NCBI GenBank assembly: GCA_030062745.1
Contig: CP099842.1
Coordinates: 28,583,307 to 28,647,306 of the forward strand
DNA: 64,000 bases
Direction: 5' to 3'
Origin: Capitulum mitella
Lineage: Eukaryota > Arthropoda > Thecostraca > Pollicipedomorpha > Pollicipedidae
This document shows positions 56,281-64,000 of the stretch, in pieces. Made by a program: the position numbers and the translations under genes. Below the pieces are notes generated by a model. It was not told where the DNA came from. It was given only the letters and a program-made list of their open reading frames with translations, and did no database searches. The stretch's first letter is position 1. Each line of letters opens with the position of its first letter.

Positions 56281-57970
56281 TTTAAATGCATGTCTTGACA
56301 ATGCCATTACTTGAGATCCCATGCACTTTCTTCCAGATTCCAGCACAAGATAGGAAAGCTATACCTTCTGCCCAGTCTACACAATGTGGCACCATAATCA
56401 CTAAAATACTTAGACAGCCTCAATTCTTCCTCAAATGGGCACCTTGCCAACCCATTTGGACCAGGGTGAATGAACCTAACCTTCTTTTGAAACAAAGTTT
56501 CTCATCAGATCTAGGCCACATTATTTTACAATTTATAAAAAGTTATAACAAATTTTGCCTTTGCAAAACTAAATGTGCATGACTCCACTGACACAAATGC
56601 AGTGCACTGACACTGCTGCCGCTTGTTTAACAATGCTTCTCCAGAATGTCTGTCTACAATGCTTATTAATAAAAAGTCCAACTCACTTATTGCCTGCTTC
56701 TTTCCTCTCTATTTTTTCATCACATTAGCTGCCGTACACTCAATTTGAGCAATGTCACTTTGTTTTTGTTACTGATCTGATACTATCAATGGCAGGAAAG
56801 AATAACCACAGGTAACTCATTAAGTAATGAACAAATTAATTAATCACACAATGCTGAACAAGGGAGATGTCTGCCAGCTGCCCTGAGATTTCCTTAAGAA
56901 TGCCCATGACTGGCCAGCATGAAGAGCCTGAAACTTGCAATATGTGACCTTACACCTTTCTGCACCCTTTCCACATAACAAAATCACAAGATCATGCCAA
57001 ATCACTGGATTATAATGTTATTCTCCAGGTTCTGTCCTTTATTTTTATTTCCTTTTTTCAGGTCTGACTCACACTGGATCCCATTTCAGGAGTCTAAGAC
57101 ACAGAGCTAATTTTTAATATGGAAATGCATGAACAGATGCCTGCAATATACCAGAGCATGAAAGGTCTGTGACCTCTCCAAGGTCATTTGAGGTCACCTT
57201 CATTACAAGGCCTTCCTCAGAACTGGTTACAGTGCAATTTTTGTTGCAGAGTTCAGTACTGTCATTGATAAGAACTCCAGCCTCTTGGAATAAAAATATC
57301 TTTTCCAGCCTTAAGTGTATAAGAAAAGCTGAAAATGAAAAATGACCTTTCAAAGATTTGACTTTGACCTCAAGAAAAAGCCATCACTCATAACAATGAC
57401 TGGTTTCAGGATCAGGCTGCTACAAAAGCATGGTTTGCCTGCCAAAATATAATAAAACTGCTGCACAGACAGCAGGGTACAAGAATGATGAGTGCACACT
57501 CCTTGCCCACTACATGAAAGACCACTTGGTGACCTGAAGGAAACACATCAGGTAGCATTTCAATCAGCAAACATATGCTACAAGCTTGGTTTTGTTTTGC
57601 TGCTCTATCATGGTTTGGGAGAAATGGCATGGGCAATGATGGTGGCAGTCCCCCTTCTCTAGGGCATACCAGTAAAAATCCACACATCCAGCAAGTGACA
57701 TACTTAACCATGATGTCAACATTTTTATGCTGCAAGAAACCAGAGTTCAGGTGTCTGATGTTGGTCTGATTTTGCAAACTGCACCTATGCTACTTATGAT
57801 GACAACCAAAATAACACCATTTCATACTGGTACTGATGCAGGCAGTCATGTTCATGTTTCCAGCCAAGCATCCCATTTTCACCACACTTGTTTTCAGTGG
57901 AAAATAATAACAATGGTAAGGGCATTGTTAAGACAAACACTATTTCTGGCTGCAACATACCATGCCAAAC
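56281..57970. other. CpG desert, about 1.7 kb
   Basis: Reading every line I find only one CG dinucleotide (near 56733), while TG and CA are abundant. Sequence on either side has normal CpG frequency. This pattern is what long-term germline cytosine methylation leaves. One candidate minus-strand exon (57198-57328) lies inside it, and another (58261-58377) lies just upstream on that strand. Confidence 0.8.
57198..57328 (-). CDS. Candidate exon in the CpG-poor block, unidentified gene
   Basis: A good acceptor (CATTTTTCATTTTCAG) precedes 57328, and AAG|GTGACC follows 57198. The frame, entered with two bases, reads FLIHLRLEKIFLFQEAGVLI then NDSTELCNKNCTVTSSEEGL and VMK. Two N-glycosylation sequons (NDS, NCT) would suit a secreted or membrane protein. 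It ends in phase 0 and could join 52910-52857. A shorter exon from 57283 (after TTCCAAG) is also possible. The sequence past the donor is TGACCT-rich, as in other introns here. Confidence 0.38.
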
Positions 57971-58260
57971 TAAAAATGCAGAAAATTACCAATCGCTACA
58001 GTCGCTCCATCCCCACGAAGCAATGCACCATTCAGGCCTGTTTGGCTTTCGCTTGGGTACTGCATTATGCCACAATACATGCAAAACTGATCTACGCAAA
58101 GGTTCAAATTGTACATAATGTCCTGTTTGCACCAAATATCTGCTAATGGCATTATCAAATGTTTCACATAATGCCCAAAATGGGGTAGAGATGCCCAAGA
58201 CAACTAAAATGCACAAGATAGTGACAGGTACAAGCATTTAATTCAGGGACTTGAGCTTAC

Positions 58261-58377
58261 CTTATCAAGAAGAGTAAATGCTTCTGAATTCTGCTCCTCC
58301 AAAGTCCTTCCACTGGCATTCACGAGTGACAACACAGGCAGCCCCCACCAATGGCATTTACAGACTAGTGAAAAGTC
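58261..58377 (-). CDS. Candidate exon upstream of the CpG-poor block, unidentified gene
   Basis: A pyrimidine-containing acceptor (ending ACAACCCAG) and a consensus AAG|GTAAGC donor bound 117 nt, an open frame of 39 codons in phase 0 at both ends. It ends NASGRTLEEQNSEAFTLLDK. Its end phase does not fit 57328 directly, so another exon would be needed between them. The protein is not recognised. Confidence 0.38.
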
Positions 58378-60422
58378 CTGGGTTGTGTTCACATCGAGGA
58401 AGACAGAAACAGTGGATTACTTCCCGGGAAACTTGTCTGACTCCCTATGGACGGCCTGATCCCGTGTCATCGACGACTGGTCGAGTATTAAGAGGTTCCG
58501 TTATAGGCAAAGCCTGATATACGGCCTTGGCAAAACTGATCGCTTAAAAGCGAGCAATACACTCCCCAGTCAAAAATTCCGCCGCAGGAATTTTGGGGAG
58601 GGGCCCGTAGTTACACGTGATTATACGCTTTACCTTACAATCCCGCTCCCAACCCAATGATGTCCAGGCTAATGCTAAAGTAAATACGCTTCCAAGGTCG
58701 AAGCATGGGCTCAAAATATAACTGCGCCAACATAATATCTCACTTCCGCGTCATGTACGCCTAACTATTTCTCAGACGGACATGCTTCCAAACAGGGGTT
58801 TCCTTCATCCCAAGGTAACAGACATACCCGGCTTATCATATGCATCACATGCAGGGGCGACGACACGGTGGAGACGTAGTCGTTGCGTCCTCCACAACCT
58901 CCAGAATATAGAGGACTGCCTCGCCGGCTGTTGGAACGGCCAACAACCCCTGACCGTTGACCCCTGCCCCCGGTAATACAAAATTAATGGCTGTAACACT
59001 TGCGGAATACAATTATTCTCAACCACTCTGTAGCGCTGTTCGTATGCGTGTCGCTGTCCGATCTCCCCTGCTGACGACGCTGAAATGAAGTGCGGGCCGT
59101 ACAGTCCGGTTGTCCGTGCGCCTGGAGTCGGGTGGGGGTCACGCCACTTGCAGAGGCGTGTCGACTTGTGCCGCTCGCGCTGGGCCCACTTGACAGACGT
59201 GGTCGGCTTGACCTCCCGATCCCCAGGGAGAACTCCTCATTGGGTGTCTTGAGACTTCGTTGGTTTTCAGATCTTCGTTAATCTTGAGATGGCGTTCCTC
59301 GTTCTCGTCGCCAGCCGTGATAACAGCTGGTGCGCCGAGAGAACGGCTTGGTCTGTCAACTTGGTGTTACCTGTATTACGTAGACTGCGTCGCAGCCAGT
59401 TCGGTATTCCCAAAAGAACAGCGGCGCCGAGAGGCATATTTTGCGTCTAGCCTAAAACTAAGTGCAGTGGCCGAAAAGCACCACCACAGTTCTTCCAACA
59501 ACATAAATATGATTGCGTATGCGTATGTTTCCGAGTTTTCCTTGCGTTATCCTCTTCTCCTCCTTACAGCCTGCTGCCTCAGCTGAGCCGCCGCCGCCCG
59601 GACCTCAAACAAAAGCCCAGTTCAAGTCCAGCCGCAATCTCGGTAGGCTTCCACACCGGACGATCAGGCCTCACGACCACGTCCGTAAACGGCCAAAACC
59701 CTCGGTCAAATTTTTGTAGAATGGTCACATCTGGGTTAAACAACAATTGCCACAACCCTGCATTTCTCTTGTGATAAGTGATGGGGACTTGGTGATAAGT
59801 GGTGAAGATAAGAACTGGAGACAGGGATAACGGGAGAACGATAATTTTTTCCCATTTGAATGCCAATAACGTGTTACAAAATCGGATTATGATTAGCAAT
59901 AAAAATGCTAAGGTATGTCAAACTGGAAATACGATGCATAGAGGGAACTCAAAATCTCTCTTAGGTTTAGGAAATCTAACCTGGCTTCATAATCAAACTG
60001 ACTGTAAAAGGTCGTTTTTTATTGCATGCTTTGTTTTGACATCTTGAGGCCTTGGATCGAACGCCTGTCATGCGATGTGCGCAGGAGTTCGGACCAATTT
60101 CGGCGGAGTTCCACGACCAATTTCGCCGTGTCCGACGTTAACTCAATTTTACAATAAATTTAAAACAGTTTGCGTCACGCGGCAATTCCCAAAATCTAAT
60201 TAAATAAGGATTGGCTGTTAAAAAAGAGCGCCACTTTTAATATGATTCTATGGCTAGGCACCTTCACCAGTTCCAGTCTTCGAAGGTGAAGCCGAGGCGG
60301 TAAGCGTATAACTGGAAAATAATCACTGATAGACTTCTATGTTTTTTCTTTTTTTAAATTTTTTTTCTTACACTTTTTAATCAACAAATCTGCTTATGAT
60401 TCCCGGCCATTCTCATCCCACC

Positions 60423-60457
60423 ATGTTCGGTGACATCTCGTCCGTGGAAATTCACCA
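60423..60457 (+). CDS. Weak candidate for a first coding exon
   Basis: ATG in a favourable context (CACCATGT) is followed by 12 codons, MFGDISSVEIHQ, and a GTAAGT donor. No downstream partner exon was identified. It is short enough to be coincidence. Confidence 0.18.
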
Positions 60458-60791
60458 GTAAGTCTCCTTTCTCTTATTTCGCGTTAGTCCCTCATGTACT
60501 TAACTCCGGCAGACAGGGGGGGGGGGGGGGAACCGCAGCAGCGCCAAGGCGACGCATTGTCTTCGTAGCGGTGGTCGCAGATCCAATGGTATTGGTGGAG
60601 GCGGTGGTGAGGGGGCGACGGTCGAGGGAATCATCCATTGCTGACCATTACAGATGTGCTGCGAAAGGAAACTGATGGCGTGGCCAGCGATTTTGCTAAT
60701 TGAAATATGGCATCGGATTTGTTTCGGCCATGCACGGGGCGACTCGCAGCACTGTGCGCCGGTGCATTACCTCAGCCGTTCTGGAGGCGGA

Positions 60792-60834
60792 TTAATAATT
60801 AGTTGCATAAGATACTTATGCAACTAATTATTAA
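60792..60834. repeat. Perfect inverted repeat, 20-bp arms, 3-nt loop
   Basis: TTAATAATTAGTTGCATAAG is followed by ATA and its exact reverse complement. The arms contain TAATTA homeodomain-type cores and TTGCAT. Confidence 0.9.
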
Positions 60835-61425
60835 AAGAACAATGTTATGCAACCAATGAGTATCCAACAATGTTAAATCATTCATTTCCTTTTTTCTGAA
60901 TGGCCTCGAGTTTAAGATATGCTGCTAATACAAATTACGACACAAAGGTCAGCGGTCGGTCCAAGTGCAACCACCAGCTATAGCTTGTTTTCGTTGTCTG
61001 ACCGATTTCCTTGCATGAACCGAACGTAAGAATCTCGTAAGGATAAGAATCTTCAACATTTTAGGGCCCTTCATCTAACAAATATCATACATAGAAATGG
61101 TTATTGTTCGCATAGCTGCCCACCACCAAATACGGGAGCAACAATGCATGTACGTTTGTTGGTCATTCGAGCTGCTTTTTGGCGGTCGATTGAATTTTGG
61201 CGTCAGAGAAATAAGTTTTATTCTTGAACAGGCAAACTGCGAGACAGTCTCCAGCACAAAAGCTCCAAAAGGATTGATTTTCATAACAGGATCAAACGCA
61301 TTTACAACAATGACTCACGTAACACAAAATCAGAAAAACGCTATATTTTACGGCTCAGATACATGATAAAACTAACGAATCAGGCTCACGATACGAACAA
61401 CATAACGTCTAATTTCGGTGCTTAC

Positions 61426-61547
61426 CTGACACGACCGCCGAAGCAAACGCAGGTGACTCTGATGGCACAGCTGGTTCCTGGTTGCGAATCATCAAAGGCC
61501 GCGCCCACGGATGGAGGAGGAACGGGAACATCTGGACTGCTTTTGAA
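61426..61547 (-). CDS. Candidate exon, Pro-rich then Cys-containing, unidentified
   Basis: The block lies between GCATCTTCTCAG and a CAG|GTAAGC donor. In phase 0 it reads FKSSPDVPVPPPSVGAAFDD then SQPGTSCAIRVTCVCFGGRV, with two bases left over. Three cysteines near the end suggest an extracellular domain. A second frame is also open, so the reading is not certain. No partner exon was established. Confidence 0.33.
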
Positions 61548-61783
61548 CTGAGAAGATGCATAGGGCACGGGTAAAATTGCGACACGACATCAGCATCACG
61601 ACCCTTTGGTCTAAATAGCTGGGATTTGATTGTGGGATGACAAGGAGTGGTATCTGGACTCGGAAAAATATAACATTCATTTGAAATATTTAATTCATCG
61701 TATTTTCAATACAGCTAACAGCCCTCCCGACATGCAACACAATGACTTGTAGGTCAACAAAAACACACCAGACTTTAACTTAA

Positions 61784-61978
61784 TTAACTCCACTGCTGAC
61801 TGTTGCTCCGTTTTCTGCTGATGTTTTGTGCCGAGGCCTTTGAGCCGAAGAGGCCTCTCTGCTTTTGGGGGAAGGGGAAGGGCGGCTCCAGCCTCCCAAG
61901 CCTCTCCTGGGTGCGTCTCTGGATGCTGGATGCGATGACGGGCTTTGCTACTAATTGTTTCGCCTGCACCGAATCGGA
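61784..61978 (-). CDS. Candidate terminal exon, basic C-terminus, unidentified
   Basis: After TTAAGAACAG, an open frame of 64 codons begins SDSVQAKQLVAKPVIASSIQ, continues with RRTQERLGRLEPPFPFPQKQ and ends in a TAA at 61784. It is rich in basic residues and serine. An ATTAAA hexamer lies about 100 nt downstream on the same strand. The acceptor is poor in pyrimidines. The opposite strand is also open here, so the call is weak. Confidence 0.3.
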   Translation of the reverse strand, partial: SDSVQAKQLVAKPVIASSIQRRTQERLGRLEPPFPFPQKQRGLFGSKASAQNISRKRSNSQQWS

Positions 61979-62223
61979 CTGTTCTTAACGTACAAGCACA
62001 CCAGGCGCAGCATCATTTATGTCGGCATACGGGATCCATTTCAGTTGCTGGTTTTCTGCGAGACTGCAGTTAACTGCATCTTTAAATACATTTCCGACTT
62101 TTTATTTCATATTCCGACTTTTGTTTGCTAAAGCATCGAGTAATTTTTATCGCAAGAAACCGGGGTATCGTTTTGTATAAATGGTTAGGGGAGGGAGAGG
62201 AGAGGAGGGTGGCGAGCCGAGGG

Positions 62224-62268
62224 TCTGACAATCTAACCTCCCACCAAATGTGAGTTTCTCAACGGATT
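62224..62268. repeat. Dispersed repeat fragment, copy 2
   Basis: CTGACAATCTAACCTCCC..AAATGTGAGTTTCTCAACGGATTT matches 7696-7740 in the same orientation. Confidence 0.6.
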
Positions 62269-62389
62269 TAACACGAAAACCGTTACCTTGGCACACATAT
62301 TCGTATTCGTATTCAGCACACGCCACATATTTTGCCAAAAATACCCTGTTTGGTCAACCTGCCCATGCTGTTTCCTAATCTGAAGTTTT

Positions 62390-63020
62390 TTTGCCATAAA
62401 TTTGACCATTTCACCTCTAGAAGTCAAAAACGCAAATTCAAGGTCATCGACGGGGACAAGCATAGCCGTCCACCTATGGCATCAAACTTTACAAATGAGA
62501 TACCAAACCAAAGAGAGGAACCGTCCGCAACTTTGATACCCCAAAGCATCAAGGTCAAGGTCGGTCGTCAAGGTCATAATCAAGGCCAAAAGACGGCCAA
62601 AAATGGCCATCGATCTTATGGCACTAAACAGCACAAATGAGGTATCAGACTAAAGAGGAGAATAATCCGCAACTCTGACGACCCAAAAGGTCAAGGTCAA
62701 AGTTCGTCGTCAACGTTATAGTCAAGGTCAAAGGGTGGGGACAAGCATAGCTGCCGATCTATGGCATCAAACTGCAAATGAGGTTCGTACTTTCGCAATT
62801 TTGGCTTCTAATTTTGAACTTTGACCACCAAAAAGTTCAAGGTCAAGATCCGTCATCGAGGTCCTAATCAAGGCCAAAGAACGGTGACAAACATAGTCGC
62901 CGCCAGATGGTACCAAACTGTTCAAATGAGGTATCAGTTCATATCAATATTCTCCTCTTTGGTCTGATTTCTCGTGTGTACAGCTCGGTGCCATAGATCG
63001 GCGGCTATGCTTATCCCTGT
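62390..63020. repeat. About 140-bp tandem repeat with an inverted terminal unit
   Basis: Four direct units carry GGGGACAAGCATAGC-like, CTATGGCATCAAAC-like and CAAATGAGGTATC-like blocks at about 137-147-bp spacing (near 62453, 62590, 62735 and 62882). A fifth unit, 62935-63020, is in reverse orientation (CCATAGATCGGCGGCTATGC). Units are rich in AAGGTCA. Confidence 0.75.
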
Positions 63021-63045
63021 CCTCTGATCTCGATGAGGACCTTAA

Positions 63046-64000
63046 CGTTATTCCCGGCAGGGAGGGGGGCTGAATCCGCCCCCCTCGGGTTGTTTGCTTG
63101 CCAATTCCAGGCTTTTTAACGCAGCTTCACGAAATTTGGTGACTTCTCCTAGCTATTTTTTCCACGTGCCGTGACAAAATTTCAAAATTCTATTTTGCTC
63201 AGGGACGGAGCCAGGCAACGCTTTCGGGAGGTACCTCACGTCATTTCTGGTCCTCTTGAAGGTAAAAGGAAAATGATTGCCAAAAACAGCATTTTTAATA
63301 AAAAAACTTAAAACTTTGCGTGGATGTACAGCAAAATAGTTGGGCAATGTGCAGATATAATTTTGTTTATCTGAGGTCACTTTACAAGGTCAGGTCAAGG
63401 CCAAAAATTAAAATTTGGTTTTACTGCAATAATTTCGTCGCTATTTTTTTCAAATACCAAACCCAGAATATATATGGCTTAGAAGGGTGCCCTCTACTTG
63501 TGTATCAAGTTTCAGCTTGACATCGGGTCGGGTCACGGAGCTATGACCTAAAATGTCAGTGCGCGTACCCCATATCGCAATAGCCATAAAATGGAATTTT
63601 TGAAATAGAGTGAATTCAAATGATTGAAAACGTTTACAGGTAATATTAAACGCACATGAGATCATTCCAAGTGACTCCAAGGTCACTGGAGGTCGTTTAA
63701 GGTCAAAGGCCACAAGTTGATCTGAAGAACGTGTGACCCTGACAGTTCCCCCTTTTTCATGTCCCTGGCACCGCCTATGCTAACATTATACAAACATTGT
63801 AATGCGATTTGTACTTCTTTAGCATAACATGACTAGCAGAAACCAAGAAATGTTTTTTTCCCTTTTTTGTTCATTCAGTTGTTGGAAAACTAATCCTATT
63901 TTTGAAACCCTATAAACGCCCATGAATTTTCTCAAAATTTCAGATGTGTGTACCAATGGTAAAAGTGCTATCCATAATCTCTCGATTCATGCCAGTTTCA
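63046..64000. mobile_element. Second copy of the TTAA-flanked element, inverted, cut by the window end
   Basis: It starts after TTAA (63042-63045) with CGTTATTCCCGG, a decayed form of the 52934 terminus. It matches the reverse complement of 53190-53828 over several hundred bases; shared landmarks are the runs around GGCACCGCCTATGCTAACA and CGGGTCACGGAGCTATGACC. It carries about 300 bp near 63.16-63.48 kb that the first copy lacks. The far terminus lies outside the window. Confidence 0.72.

Larger units (their letters stand above)
58378..61425. other. Region without a firm gene
   Basis: It contains the perfect inverted repeat at 60.8 kb, a G run at about 60517, a small imperfect hairpin near 58576 and the weak candidate first exon at 60423. 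Several short frames near 58.8-59.9 kb were inspected without recognising a product. Confidence 0.4.

Noticed and set aside
57412-57777. 121-codon minus-strand frame in the CpG desert with a good acceptor inside
   Set aside because: No acceptable donor and no phase fits the neighbouring candidate exons.
1-64000. CRISPR arrays or prokaryotic operons
   Set aside because: Tandem arrays have no unique spacers, and genes are split by introns.

Overview
This is animal nuclear DNA. It holds spliced genes with GT-AG introns, microsatellites, minisatellites and decayed transposons. Two gene families are recognisable: an ELK-type ETS transcription factor and an astakine/prokineticin-like secreted peptide. 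Together with a Penelope-type relic and abundant TGACCT/AGGTCA-rich repeats they suggest a protostome invertebrate. An arthropod is my best guess, but a mollusc or other lophotrochozoan is not excluded. The base composition is strongly mosaic. A block of roughly 35 kb (about 10.0-45.7 kb) is extremely GC- and CpG-rich, with ordinary DNA on both sides and one 1.7-kb CpG desert near 57 kb. This is what an unmethylated domain next to a methylated gene body looks like, so the genome is probably methylated mosaically.

Left arm (0-10 kb): four small minus-strand exons (9110-9057, 8514-8370, 3518-3394, 2862-2758) join in phase into a complete 142-residue precursor. It has a signal peptide followed by a ten-cysteine astakine/prokineticin domain. 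The introns carry a GA microsatellite, a TA microsatellite and several short tandem duplications. Just upstream lies a 61-bp retroposon tail with a perfect 13-bp target duplication.

Central block (10-45.7 kb): the minus strand carries the ELK gene. Three coding exons (16462-16210, 15501-15239, 14662-13608) encode 521 residues from the conserved methionine. They give an ETS domain, a Q/P-rich linker, two SUMO consensus sites, an SP/TP cluster, a basic docking region and an FQFP-bearing activation domain. A phase-matched 90-nt exon 15 kb upstream (31509-31420) probably adds an N-terminal extension. The 15-kb intron and the flank beyond it contain several minisatellites, CCG/GGC repeats and GC pentamers. 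The large overlapping open frames there are composition artefacts.

Right arm (45.7-64 kb): this arm is rich in mobile DNA. A 3,379-bp element with 15-bp terminal inverted repeats and 8-bp target duplications (hAT-like) encloses a broken copy of an uncharacterised repetitive protein family. An 895-bp element with TTAA-flanked CCCTATTCCCGG ends (piggyBac-like) has a second, inverted copy at the window's end. There is also a Penelope-like GIY-YIG relic. Between them are plausible but unidentified minus-strand exons (58.4, 57.3, 52.9, 52.4 and 52.3 kb), which may form one gene running through the CpG desert, and further candidate exons at 61.4-62.0 kb. No tRNA, rRNA or CRISPR array was found.
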